A stretch of DNA of 64,000 nt, taken from contig JAINUW010000046.1 of assembly GCA_020205615.1 (NCBI GenBank), positions 28,501 through 92,500 of the forward strand, written 5' to 3'. Within the stretch, counting starts at the first letter, position 1. Each line of letters starts with the position of its first letter. A program made the position numbers and the translations under genes. The notes under the pieces are model-generated. The model was given only the letters and a program-made list of their open reading frames with translations. It was not told the DNA's origin and searched no databases. The DNA comes from Panax quinquefolius. Taxonomy: Eukaryota > Streptophyta > Magnoliopsida > Apiales > Araliaceae. Positions 20,026 to 31,779 of this stretch are shown here, in pieces.

Positions 20026-22793
20026 GGTTAAAGTTTTGACTTCTATACTCCATGAAATTAGTGGAATATCCTTGATATTTTGCGCTTCATCCAAAGATCT
20101 TTTCGTGGAAATATTCTTCCGAGCATTCTTGAATTTTACTCTACAAAGAAGTATCATGTTGACAATTTGGACGTTATTAGTTCCTCGGATAAATTAATTC
20201 TTGAACTTGTTTTATTGAATTCTTATATCATTGTCATCATCCTCATGTTTATATTTTGTTGAAAGTCATCTGTGGCCAGAAAGTGCATAGATGGACTTGG
20301 TATGATTATGACCGAGGATTATTCGATTGTAATCATGGACCGTAATGTTACAAATGATGTGGTAAAAGTCCTCATTGGCCCGTAGTGCATTGATGGACAG
20401 TTGTTGGCATGATCATGACTATTGATGAATACACGAATATCCTTGGCCCGTAGTAAATGGATAATTTGTGGTTGTGATACTTATGAGTATCCTTGGCCGT
20501 AGTGCAGGGATGAGGTGAATTATTTATTAAGCCGAGTCACAGAGATAAAAGTGATGAAAAACCTTTTAAATCATAAAAGATAGTAGATTTTATTCTCTAC
20601 TTGACTCTTTTAATGGATTGCTTATTCCGCTGCAGTTAAACTTGATGTCTATTGTATTTTATCAGTTTAACACTGTTGAAGACTAATGATAATTTATTCA
20701 ACATTATCTTAGTCATAATATTTATTACTAGGCTAGTTGAGCTCACCCTTTCTTTCACTGTTCTCTTCAGGAAATGAGAACGTAGCCGAGACTAGTCAGG
20801 GAACGGAGTGATGGTCCAGATGATAGTATTAGTATTCCTCACTATTCTGTTAAATAGTGTGACAATAAATGTAATGAGGACTTATTCTGAGAGTGGATAT
20901 TATCTAGAAGACAATATTTGTATTAAAACTCACAGCTTTCTTGTTGTATATTAAAGATTGTATTTATATTCTATACCATGTATTTGGTGACTCAGAATAG
21001 GTGATGTGTACCTATTTTGGGGGCGTCACATCAATAGTACACACATGTGAATAAATAGTTATAAGCATGTGAATTAATAGCAATTAATTGCTCATTTATC
21101 CGATAAATTACTCTATTAGTTAATATAACCTCCAGATATCCATTATTATCGAAATAGAAGTCGATTTCCACTAACACTAATAATCCCAACACAATGGAGC
21201 TATCAATTTCATCTTTAATCAACACGAACTTATTCATCATTAATATTATAACTCACAATATTTAACAACCAGGTCATTCCCAGAAAAGAGGGGACTTTCC
21301 AATAAGGATTTCTCCTTATTGGCGCGCAATTAGGTGACCAAACCTCTCCTTCACAGAACTTCTAGACAATGTCAATATTGCAAATAATAATATGAATAAC
21401 TTTGTCGTCTCAATTATTGATTTAATAATATAACATATTGTGACAATAATTGAATAAAACTGAGTGACTTCTCACGTAAGCATTAATAGTCAAAGATACT
21501 ATACAATACCGTGTGCTATTATGCAACCACGCGTATTACTATACATTTATCACCGATTATTTTATGACAATTTGCTTACTTTAAAAATTTTTCACATATC
21601 ACCCTTAACTTTAACCTTTTATCAATTTAACCATATAATAAATAGAATAATTATAATAAAATTGAATACTTTCATTTCATAAAATTCGGGGTCTCACACG
21701 TAAGGTCTGCAAGTCAAGGAAGTTAAGATCGTAGTGTACCAGTACTTAAGAGAAATCATAGTGTTCTCATCATCAGTACTAGATCAAGCTCCAAGGTGGC
21801 AAGACACCACGATCGTGATCGTAGTGTATCATCTGTCTGCAGCAGAAGCATCGAGCCTTGTCCATTTGTTTAAGAATAAAAGTCAACAAATGATGAATGG
21901 ATTATTGACATTGAGACTATCGGGAGTCCCAATGACACAACAACCATCCTTAGTATGTAACAAAAAAATGTATTGAAGAAGCTAAAGAAAGTACTATGGG
22001 TCAGTAGAAAACACCTTTTTAGGTGTTAGGTGAGATAGCAGTCTGCAGTGTCAGTGGGCCAGACGTCTAGATAGAAGATTTGCAGAAAGTTACCATCAGT
22101 GATCAGAAATGTCAAATACAATTAATGCTTTCACGGATGTCTTCAAACAGATATATTTCAAAGGCATCATATATGAAAAACATAAGCAGATGCAAGAATT
22201 AAGCAAGCATACAACGAAATGTTGAAGAACACTCAAGGCTCAACTTTATGATCTGAAAAGAAAGCTTGCTCAGTTACTTAATTCTTTCGAACACAAGCTT
22301 AATGACTATTGAGTATCACCATTGAAGAACTCAACTATTATCAAGATAAGTAAGAAGTTCCAAGTCAGAAGGACTTAAAGAGTTCTAAGTGAACTGAGAA
22401 GTACCAAGTCTGCTGGAATTGAAGAGTTCTAAAGTGAACTAAGAAGTTCTAAGACTGCTGGTCTTGAAGGAATCTGTAAGATTCAAAGATTGTAAAGGTA
22501 TCCTTAGTGGATTTTCTACTCAAGGAGTAGAAGAGTGGACTAGGATCTTTGAGTGCTCTAAACCAATTAAAACACCGTGTCTCTTATATTCTTGCCATAA
22601 CTGCAATATCTGTTATAACTGCTTATCTCCTATTAACTCGCTTTATCTTAAAGGGAAAACAAAAAAATCTCAAATTCAATTGTGCTTAAATCATTATCAA
22701 ATCTGACAAGCATTTTGAGAAAGAAATTTCAAAATATATCTATTCAACCCCCCCCCCTTCTAGATAGTTATTGTGCCTCTAGGAACTAATAAT

Positions 22794-22811
22794 TGGTATC
22801 AGAGTAGGTTC
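22794..22811 (+). promoter_or_regulatory. Sirevirus primer-binding site
   Basis: TGGTATCAGAGTAGGTTC matches the 3' end complement of initiator-Met tRNA used by Ty1/copia elements (TGGTATCAGAGC core). It lies directly after the 5' LTR. Confidence 0.85.
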
Positions 22812-22844
22812 TATCAAACGGCCTATAAAGCTTAAGTAGATCCA

Positions 22845-24392
22845 ATGGCACATCTGATAGGCTAATCAAAGACTGAAGGAGGCAGCAAGCCACCTATGTT
22901 CAATAAAGATAAATTCGCCAACTGGAAAGTTCTTATGCAAGTCTACATAGATTCAATAGATGATGATCTATTTGATACTGTTCAGAATGGGCCCTACGTT
23001 CCTACAAAGCTTGCACCAACTTCAGACGACCCAAGCAGAATTCAGATCAAGGTCAAAGCAGAATGGACTGACAACAAAAAAGAAAGTTGTCCAACTTGGC
23101 AAAAAGGCCAAGAACATTTTGTTCCAATCCTTAAAAGATGACCTATTTGAAAATGTGGTCAACAGCAAAACATCTAAGGAAGTATGAGAAGCATTGCTCA
23201 TTATGCACGAAGGAACTGAAGAAGTCAGAGAAAACAAACAATCTCTTCTAACTCAAAAATACTAAATGTTTGCCCATGTTCCAGGTGAAAATGTCACTTC
23301 CACTTATGAGAGATTCAATGTACTGCTCAACTCTCTTCGAGCTTTTGGAAAGATCTATCCAAATAAAGATCTGATCATAAAATTCATTAGAGTTTTACCT
23401 AGTAAATGGGATGCCAAAACCACTGCCATTAGAGAATCAAAGAATCTCCATGAAATGATCGTTCAACAATTATATGGCAACCTTCTCACCTATGAACTGG
23501 AGCTGACTCGGCGAGCTGAGACTCTATCTGAAGGAAGAAAGAGGGACAAAGGGGTTGCTCTCAAAGCAACAAATGACGTATCCAAAGCTAACACTGAAAA
23601 TGACTCCGACTATGATGAAGATGATGATGAGGACTTTGTCATGTTTGTTAGAAGACTCAAAAGCTGCATGCGTAAATGCAAAATCAGCAAACCTAAGAAA
23701 TTCAACAACTACAACAGCCAGGAACAGATAAATGACTTATGCTACAACTGCAAAAAGCCTGGCCATTTCATTGCAAATTGCAACAAACCTTTTAGAGAAG
23801 AACTAAAGAGGAAATCAAATTCAAAAAAAGAATTCAAAGGCAACAAGAGGCTCCAGAAGAAAGACAAAGGTCTTGTGGGCAGAGGATCGTGGAGTGACTC
23901 AGACAACGACTCAACTCCCGAATATGGAGATGATGAAGATCCTCAAATGGAAAATCATTGTCTAATTGCTAAACATGCAAAGGATAAGATGAGCCCTGAC
24001 AATTATGAAGTAAGTATAGATGAGGTATTTGACTTTAACTCTCCTGATGTAGATATTGATGATTTAAGAACTGCACTACATGGCATAACATCTGATCTGC
24101 ATCAATACATGAAATGGTTCAGAGTTTTGTCTAAAGATTATTCTCTTCTTCAAAAAGAGAAAGAGAAAGTTCAGGAAGAACTAGAAACAACTCTTCTAAG
24201 TACTAACTCTCTCTCCAAATTTAAAGCTGAGAATAAACTCTTAAAACAAACCAATGAACTTAATACACAAAGAGAGTCAAATCTAACTTCTAAGATTGAG
24301 GAACTAGAAAATGAAATCTCTACATGGAATAAATCCTCTTCTTTCATGGACTCCCTGATCTCTAGTCAGAGAAGTATATCTGACAGAATATG
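22845..24392 (+). pseudogene. gag: Sirevirus Gag
   Basis: Structural protein of the retrotransposon particle. The ATG at 22845 is followed by a stop at codon 7 (22863). The N-terminal part then reads to about 23085, where a frameshift in an A-rich run moves the frame. Stops at 23185 (TGA) and 23263 (TAA) precede a long open stretch, 23266-24392 (375 codons). That stretch contains the retrotransposon gag core, an acidic patch near residues 112-123, a CCHC knuckle C159-C162-H167-C172 (23740-23781), and a long Lys/Glu/Leu-rich coiled coil around residues 290-360. A long gag with a coiled coil after the knuckle is typical of the Sirevirus lineage. It is defective as read. Confidence 0.85.
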
Positions 24393-24969
24393 ATTAGGTT
24401 TTGGGGAATTCACCTCAGAACCATATGTGGAAAAGATAAAGGAAACTAGCTCTAGTAATGTTTCAAATTTTAATAGAAGCATTACATTTGTGAAATCTTC
24501 ACAGAAGGAAGATTCAGTCCATCCCTGCTCTTCTGATCCAATCCATGCTTTAAGGAATATTCCCAAGTTGGCCTAGGATTCAGAAAAGAGAAGAGTAACT
24601 TAGACACTACTCTCCAACCTCAAAAGGTTGTAGAGTCGAGTAAAATTAACTCCATGAACCAACTGGGTAGGAACAGTAGAGTTAAGCTTCCCTCTTCACA
24701 AATCATGAATCACAAGGATACATGAAAAAAGAAGAACCAGTATAAAGGAAGGATTGCTAAGAACCCACACAAGTCCAAATGGAGGAAGAATCCACACACA
24801 CACACACAAGTACGCATCATCATATTAGATGTTTTATGTATGTAATAAGATTGGTTATAAAATGCAATATGCTACAATAATCCTATGCATGAGACCCAAG
24901 GTCAAGTAAATGGGTTCCCAAAGGTACTAACAAAGTAGGACCCATTCAAGTACGGTATGACAACTTCAG

Positions 24970-25083
24970 TTTACTTTGCAAAATTTTCAAATATCACCCT
25001 TAATCTTTAAACTTTTATCAATTTAACTATTTACCAAAATAGAAAATTGAATACTTTTTATTTCATAAAATTGTGATCTCACA
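24970..25083 (-). mobile_element. 114-bp LTR-A end fragment inside Sirevirus pol
   Basis: It matches the terminal ~114 bp of reversed LTR-A: TTTGCAAAATTTTCAAATAT, then TTTATCAATTTAACTATTTA, and an end in GATCTCACA. One boundary coincides with the LTR terminus; the other is internal. No target duplication is evident. It separates the gag-protease linker from the protease domain. Confidence 0.8.
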
Positions 25084-25149
25084 ACTAACAATGTAGGGAC
25101 CTGTGCAAGTATGGGTACCAAAATGAGAGTTTAATCTTTCCATAGGAAC

Positions 25150-25438
25150 AGAGCTCCATAATCACAACCTGGTATCTGGACAGTGGATTCTCAAAGCACA
25201 TGACCGGGAACAAAGCTCTCTTATCTAACTTCATAGAGAAGGAGGGTCTGTCAGTCATCTTCGGAGACAATGGATCTGGCAAGACAAGAGGATATGGCTC
25301 AGCTAGGAATGGTGCAGTGTCCTTCAGTAAAGTAGCTTATGTGGAAGGACTAAAGCACAATCTTCTGAGCATAAGCCAACTCTGCAACAAGGGTCATCAA
25401 GTTACCTTCCTCAACAATCAAGTCAAGTCAGAGACCTG
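25150..25438 (+). pseudogene. Sirevirus protease domain
   Basis: Aspartic protease that matures Gag-Pol. At about 25174 the frame reads W-Y-L-D-S-G-F-S-K-H-M-T-G, containing the catalytic D-S-G of copia proteases. The stretch 25200-25438 continues through the flap-like FGDNGSGKTRGYG and the typical LKHNLLSISQLC motif. The Gly-rich motif looks like a P-loop but is a normal part of copia proteases. The N-terminal linker is interrupted by a 114-bp LTR-A fragment and shifted frames, and a TGA at 25437 ends the segment early. Confidence 0.8.
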
Positions 25439-26743
25439 AAGACATCCTCTATAAAGCTGACCAGAACAAGAGAAGGGAACATCTACATTGTTAATCTTGG
25501 TCAACTAAGTTTTAATGAGACAATATATTCTATGGCTAAAGCTTCAGAAGAAATGAGCTGGCTATGGCACAGAAGGCTGTCTCATCTCAACTCCAAAAGC
25601 ATGTCAAAACTGGCCTCCAAGGATCTAGTAGCAGGCTTACCCATGCTCTGATTTGTCAAAGAAAGGCCATGCAATGCCTATCAGCTTGGAAAATAGACTA
25701 GAAGCTCATTCAAGAGCAAAACTGTCAACTCAATTGACAAGCCTCTGCAGTTGCTTCACATGGATCTATTTGGGCCAATTCCAACAACAAGCCTTGGAGG
25801 GAAGAGATACTCATTGGTTGTAGTGGATGACTACACCAAATTCACATGGGTGTTCTTTCTAAACTCAGAAGATGAAACAAGCTCCCAACTAATCAAAATG
25901 TTCAGAGTGGTGATGAACGAGAAAGGGGAGAAAATTAAGGCTATAAGGAGTGATCATGGTAGAGAGTTCGACTTCTTTGAGATGGACCAGCTCACGACAT
26001 GCATAATGGCATCACCACAACTTTTCAGATCCACGAACTCCTCAAAGAAAACAGGAGTAGTTGAGAGAAAGAATGTAACATTGATAGAGAGGTCGAAGAA
26101 CTCTACTAAAGGCATATATTCGCTAAATACTTCGGGTCAAGTTATCAACACTGCATGCTACACTCAAAACAGATCTTTTGTACACTCAACATTAAAGAAG
26201 ACCCCCTACAAACTGTGGAGAGGAAGAAAGCCAAGTGTCAGCTACTTTTATATATTCAGTTGTGCATGTTATATTCTCAACAATGGAAAACAATATCTGA
26301 CAAAGTTCCAACCCAAGTCAGACGAAGGAATCTTTCTCCGATATGCCACAGATAGTAAAACTTATAGAGTGTTCAACAAGAAGACGATGAGTGTTGAGGT
26401 TTCAATTCACATCATCTTTGACGAAACAAACTTAGACAAAACTGTGTCTCAAGACACTACGAATGATAATTCAGACACTACGAACAAGGTTGTCGAGCTC
26501 AACACTACAATTGTAGTTCCAAAAAATGAAATCATCGAGCCAGGAGAGGAGATCGTAGAGAGAACTACGCCAAACAACGAACCTCCACATCAAGAAGCAG
26601 AGGTCGATCTTGAAGAATTCATACAAGAAGGCATCAAGACAGATGTTCCAACAGGAAATAGATGGGCAAGAGATCACACTCAAGACCTAATCATTAGAGA
26701 TCCAAATGCAAGAGTCAAGACAAGATCTTGCCACCCAAAATGA
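25439..26743 (+). pseudogene. Sirevirus integrase (with GAG-pre-integrase segment)
   Basis: Inserts the cDNA into the genome. At 25560-25700 the zinc-binding region reads LWHRRLSHLN...PCNAYQLGK. The usual second Cys of CxxC is Tyr, and a TAG follows immediately where related elements have an open codon. From 25751 a 330-codon stretch carries the catalytic core: D5 (MDLFGP), D68 (RSDHGREF) and E105 (VVERKN). This is followed by the C-terminal region with the TPYKLWRGRKPS motif and an acidic linker. The catalytic triad is intact but the protein cannot be read through from protease. Confidence 0.85.
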
Positions 26744-27572
26744 GTGTTTTTATCTAAGATTTCTGTCACAAATGGAACCCAAGAAGATAGAAGATGCTAT
26801 GGAAGACTCAAGTTGGATAGAAGCCATGCAAGAGGAACTAAATCAGTTTGAGAGAAGTAGAGTATAGAGATTAGTTCCAAGGCCAAGAAACCACCCAGTC
26901 ATTGGCACTAAGTGGGTCTTCAGAAACAAGATAGATGAAGATGGGGTGATAACAAGGAACAAGGCAAGACTAGTAGCCAAATGTTACTCTCAAGAAGAAT
27001 GCATTGACTATGACGAGACCTTCACACCTGTTGCCAGATTAGAAGCCATCAGAATATTTCTTGCCTTTGTTGCACACATGAAGTTCAAAGTCTTTCAAAT
27101 GGATGTCAAGAGTGCATTCCTTAATGGTGAACGTCAAGAAGAAGTATAAGTGGAGCAACCTCCAGGTTTCTTCAATCTAACTCTCTCTAATTATGTCTAT
27201 AGATTAGACAAAGCCGTATATGGTCTTAAACAAGCACCTAGAGCATGGTATGAAACATTAACTAGCTTTCTTATTGAAAATTGTTTCACTAGAGGTAGAG
27301 TAGATACCACATTATTTCTTAGAAAACACAAAGACAAAATCCTATTAGTTCAAATATATGTTGATGACATTATCTTTGGCTCTACTGATGAAAAACTGTG
27401 TAAGAGATTTGCCAAGCTTATACAAAGCAAGTTCGAAATGAGCATAATCGGTGAGCTGAATTTCTTTCTTAGATTACAAGTAAAGCAGACTGATGAAGGT
27501 ATCTTCATAAACCAAGCCAAGTACATTAAAGATTTACTTAAAAAGTATGGCATGGAGTCACCTCTCCCATGA
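26744..27572 (+). pseudogene. Sirevirus reverse transcriptase
   Basis: Copies the element's RNA into cDNA. Readable motifs in order: WIEAMQEELNQFER (26815), [47 protein letters not shown] (first catalytic Asp), PPGF, YGLKQAPRAWY, and YVDDIIFGS (active site at 27357-27368). Stops occur at 26865 (V-stop-R where Trp is expected, TGG to TAG) and at 27147 (TAA before VEQPPGF), and the frame closes at 27570. The domain set is complete but inactivated by point changes. Confidence 0.88.
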
Positions 27573-28309
27573 AAAAACACCAATTGCTCCAAAGAACCAA
27601 GCTTCGACAAAGATGAGAAAGGTAAAAGTATTGATATAACTCAATATAGAGGTATGATAGCTCTCTTCTATATCTAACGCCAAGAGACTGCAGACATAAT
27701 GTTTCAGCAACATGCATATGTGCTAGATTCCAAGCTAATCCTAAGGAATCACACTTAATCGTCAGTAAAAAGGATTTTAGGTATCTCAAAGGCACACCTC
27801 ACTGGGACTTTGGTATCCCAAGGAGTCCTCCTTTGAACTAACAGATATATAGATGATGATTTTGCAGTGCGCAAGATCGATAGAAAAAGTACCAAATGGC
27901 ACTCGTTAGTTGCTAGGAAACAAGACTTGTGTCCCGGTTTAGCAAGAAGCAAAACTCAAGATTCACCTCAACAACAAAAAGTTGAATACATTGTCATTGG
28001 CAACATTGTGCTCAAATCTTATGGATGAAAAATCAGCTAGCAGACTATGGGTTTGATTTCAAATCTATACATGTTCATTGTGATAACACAAGTGCCATAG
28101 CAATAACACACAATCCTGTCATGCATTCTAGGACTAAGCATATAGAAATAAGATATCATTTCATTAGGGATCATGTTCAAAATGGAACTATATCTTTACA
28201 ATACATCCCTACTGAAAATCAACTTATTGATATCTTTACAAAGCCTCTAGATGAATCCAGATTTAATAAGTTGATAAGTGAGTTAGGCATGCTAAATCTA
28301 CAACCATAA
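27573..28309 (+). pseudogene. Sirevirus RNase H domain
   Basis: Degrades the RNA strand during reverse transcription. The start of the domain (27573-28020) is scrambled by frameshifts, with recognisable pieces such as RSTKWHSLVARKQD at about 27880. The last 95 codons (28025-28309) are open and include VHCDNTSAIAI, the RTKHIEIRYHFIRD motif and DIFTKPLD, ending LGMLNLQP then TAA. This is the normal C-terminus of copia polyproteins. Confidence 0.85.
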
Positions 28310-28787
28310 ACTCTGTGCTCTAGTTTATGCTAACCATGCGGATATAAAAGGCTATGTTCAAAATCGTAGAGATGACTGAAGAAGGACCATGATCGTAGAG
28401 CTGCCTCGACATGACAAAGAAGCATCATGTGATGAGAACATTTCCAATAAATCCAAGCAATCCCTCTGATAAGTGCCTCAGGGATAAACCTGACCCTTAG
28501 TTTATTCTAAGAGGTTGGCCCTTCCTGAGCTACCTTAACCCAGAAGGAATGCTAAGTCAAAGTTTATCACAAGGACCGTATGCATAACGCTCAGAGAAGC
28601 GAAAGTGAACTCAACGATCGAGTGAACTCAACGATCGTAGTACAACCTCGATGATCATAGTCCTCCCAAAGGATACACTGGCTCTGGGGGAGCTAAGCGC
28701 AGATCAGTAATTTCCACATTAGTTAAAATCGTGGAGCTAAGCAGGACTTGACACATGCTCCACTATGTATAATATGAAAAAGTCTTT
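28310..28787 (+). other. pol-env spacer of Sirevirus
   Basis: No frame is convincingly open. It contains three ATCGTAG motifs (28363, 28392, 28634) that recur in the LTR and env-like gene. It ends ~30 bp before the first Met of the env-like region. Confidence 0.5.
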
Positions 28788-31737
28788 TTGAAAACTCACC
28801 TCAGAAGTTTTAAAAGCTTATTCCTCTCTCCCTCTCTCTATAGCAGAAACCCTAGCCTTCAGAAATGCTCAACCAAATTAAGTGCAAGGAAATCAGTGGC
28901 GGCTTTAAATTTTATCACTGGTTACCGACTCTACTTCGACGAGTTCAAGATAGCTGACCCTCAATTTCACAATTTTTTGTCTCTATTAAAGAAATGTGGT
29001 CTTGAAGAAGCTCTGGGCACCATCACATAGATCTACCCAAAGCTGGTGAAGGAGTTCTATAGCAATGGAGTCTTTGAGAACAACAACATCACCATAAGGG
29101 TCAAGGGAGTTCAAATTAAACTCAAGGCTGAAGATATAAACCTAGCCCTAGGTTTTAAATCAAAAGGACTTCTATCTATGGAGGTCATCGACTTTCATGA
29201 AGGACTGAAGAAGATGCATCACAAAAAGTTTTAGACCGACAAGGGATACAAGAAGAAAGAGTTTCCCCACAAGATTGAGTTTTTAGCTAACATTGTTGGG
29301 AAGTGCATATGCTGTAAAAGCTCTGGCCATAACTCTGTGAATGAAGTTTAACTGAAGCTCATGACAACAATCTGCTTTGGAATTCAACTCAACTATGGGG
29401 CCCTACTCATTGATTAGATTGGGAAGTGGATACTCAGTTCAAAGAAATCAAAGAGATTGGGAAAGATGCTTTATGGGCAGTTTATAAGCATAATCCTGCA
29501 ATCGGCACTAGGTGATAAAATTGGGGATAATAAAGGAGAATCTATCAATCCCAACAAAAAGATGACCCAACAGCTGTTTCAAAACTAGAAAAAAAATCCA
29601 GCAGAAATGTCAGAATAATGTCTGAATCCAGTGGAAGGACTGGTGAAGCGAAGGAGTCCGGGCTACCAGGGAATATGTCGATTGTGAAGGAAATTGATGA
29701 AGAAGAAAAAATCAATAAAGAAGAACACATCGCTTTGGTCAGAAAAAGTAAGGGAAAGAGGAAAATGAAAGCTCAGACAACTGAGGAGCCTCAAGGTTCA
29801 ACCACTGATGCACCTCAAGACAATTCAGGCACTGAAACTCTAAAGAAAATGAAATTGAAAGAACATCAGTCTGAAGAAGAAGAAGAAGACAAAGCTACCA
29901 TCTCTCAACTGCTTAAGAAGGGAAAAAGTAGCCATAAATCCAAGAAGTCTTCGATTGTAGAGTCACTACCGATCGTAGAGTCCAGACTTGACATCACTCC
30001 AGAAGTGGATGCTGTAACAGTTTCTCGGGATGGTCAAACTTTTAGAGCTGAAGAAAAAGAGAATGATGAGGCTATGGTTGAGCCTAAGAAAATAAAGAGA
30101 AAGCTTCTCAAGAAAGACATTCTTGTTAATGAAGAAGTATTAAAGGAAGACAGAAGAAGAGAGAAAGCTACCCAAAGCTATTAAGAAAGGGCTACCCAAG
30201 CTCTAGTAAGGAGAAGTACTCGTGACTAGAGAATGAGGGAGGGAGATGCTTGAAGTTCAAATAGATGATCGAATTGAGGGGGAGCCTTGCGAAGTCACTA
30301 TGACAGAGAAGATTATAATCGAGGAGGAATTGCAAAAAGATCATCATGAACTCTACCTCAGTCCCTCAAGATAAACTAGTTTCAGAAACTATAGAAATGG
30401 AAAGAGTTGAAGTTACGGAGGATGGGAGAACAGAGGAGCAAAGAAGAGAAGTGGAGATGATTGATGTAGTGGAAATTTCAAATGAAGATAGGGAAGAAAA
30501 AGAAGATGAAGAAGTTGAGATTATTGCAGTGGGCTGGGATGGACATAGGAGAGCCAACTACAATCAATTGTTCTCCTATTTACCTATGATGTCTTTTCAC
30601 AAAGCCTAAATCCTCAACTCCTGGGATCATATGTTCTAGACCTTCAAAGGCTATCCAGTAATCTCTGTGCTAGCTCATAGATTCCAAAACAACCTCATTT
30701 TTGTCCGAAAGCTAATCACTAATGGTTCCTCTTCAGAAAATAGGCGTGAGGTACAATCTATTCCCATTTCTTTCAGGGTTAGTCACTATCCTCCATCAAC
30801 CTTCAATCAATTCTATGAATTGCCAAGATGGTTGGAAGTGATACTACATCCACTAAATCAATTTCCAGTTATAGAATCCCAACATTCTGTAACTGATGAA
30901 CCAAAAATGTCTAATTTTGTGTTGATCCAGTCTCCTACTCCAATCGTAGAGTCACCTACTCAAATCGTAGAGTCACGTCCTCCTAAGTCTAAACCACACA
31001 CACCTGCTCCTCCATCAGAAATTCCTTCCTCATCAACCCATAAATATTTTGATCTTGATCTTGCTCTTGCTCTCTATAATTTGCAAGATCAATATACTAG
31101 ACCCTCTCCTCAAAATAGTCAGCAACTCCTTGAGCTTATATCTGATCTTCCCACCAAAACTATGTTGTCTAAAGCATCTTAGAAGGTGACCAAGGACATT
31201 CAAGATGATCTTGAAGTTCACTAAGACCTTGTTCATCTAAGGATGACTCATTTGATCGATGCTGCCAACACCCTCCCCAGCAACCTGAGTACTGAGCTTA
31301 CAAAGAAGTTTAGGGATATCATCAAGGAAATGATCCAAATTGTCAATGAAAGTGATTAAATTCATTTTCATGCTGCCAAAAAGCACAAGAAAGTAGTTCT
31401 CCTTCTGTAAAAGACTCAGGAATCTCAAAATAAGCTTATGATAGGGAGTCTCACAAGTCTACAAACATCAATGAAAGAATTCCAAGCATTCTCCATGGGT
31501 CAAATGCAGCAAATAGAAACTATCTTGGCCATCCTACAAAAGAAAGAGTCTCGAACTGATTCTTTGGTCCAAGAAAATCGTGAAGACATTACTCACTCCA
31601 AGAATCAGCTCCACGAGCTCGTCCAAGGTATGAATCAGCTATCTGAAGACATTTGAACCCTTGATGTTGACATAAAGGGGGAGAATAAAGGGGAGGAAGG
31701 AGAGAAAGGCAGAGGCAAAGGCAAATTCATTGCCTAA
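28788..31737 (+). pseudogene. Sirevirus env-like ORF (plant transposon-protein domain plus coiled coil)
   Basis: A third gene after pol, diagnostic of the SIRE1-type lineage; its role is not established. 28788-29234 encodes a domain (FKIADPQFHNFLSLLKK...KLVKEFYSNGVFENN...INLALGF) resembling the putative plant transposon-protein domain found in env-like and Athila ORFs. 29618-30184 and 30346-30609 are highly charged, with repeated IVES motifs. 30667-31182 is Pro/Ser-rich, and 31237-31737 is coiled-coil-like. Many stops and shifts (29028, 29232, 31180 and others) break it. No clear signal peptide or membrane segment survives, so calling it an envelope is by position only. Confidence 0.75.
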
Positions 31738-31779
31738 AGTCGTCATCAGACTCCACGACCTGAACAACTACAAATTATA

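Larger units (their letters stand above)
18199..21030 (+). mobile_element. Solo LTR-A, plus orientation, TSD TCAAT
   Basis: It begins TGTAAGACCCC and ends GGGGGCGTCACA (2832 bp). It is flanked by a perfect TCAAT duplication (18194-18198 and 21031-21035). It is inserted in the minus-oriented solo LTR-A, whose sequence resumes at 21031. It contains TA tracts at 18920-18963, 19115-19153 and 19170-19202, a TATA box and a long hairpin minisatellite. There is no coding region. Confidence 0.92.
15830..21698 (-). mobile_element. Solo LTR-A, minus orientation, TSD CGTAA
   Basis: It begins TGTGACGCCCCC and ends GGGGTCTCACA. It is flanked by a perfect CGTAA duplication (15825-15829 and 21699-21703), and the Sirevirus LTR resumes exactly afterwards. 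Removing the nested opposite LTR and its target duplication leaves ~3.03 kb, the expected LTR length. There is no internal region, so it is a solo LTR left by LTR-LTR recombination. A TATA box lies on the minus strand at 17897-17906. Confidence 0.9.
15440..22790 (+). mobile_element. Sirevirus LTR shared by two elements (split by nested solo LTRs)
   Basis: It starts TGTTGGAAGATTGCA and ends just before the PBS at 22794. It is interrupted at 15830-21703 by the solo LTR-A nest. The two parts (15440-15829 and 21704-22790) join to ~1.48 kb and align with the 3' LTR at 32218-33584. Upstream it is preceded by env-like tail plus PPT; downstream it is followed by PBS and gag. It therefore acts as 3' LTR of one copy and 5' LTR of the next. 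Many ATCGTAG motifs of the 3' LTR read ATCATAG here. Confidence 0.85.

Noticed and set aside
25260..25300. P-loop (Walker A) look-alike GDNGSGKT
   Set aside because: It lies in the copia protease flap region, where related elements have GDN..GKT..GYG. The surrounding DSG and LLSISQLC motifs identify protease, not an ATPase.
28788..31737. Functional viral-type envelope
   Set aside because: The gene is env-like by position only. No signal peptide, fusion segment or membrane anchor is visible, and it is full of stops.
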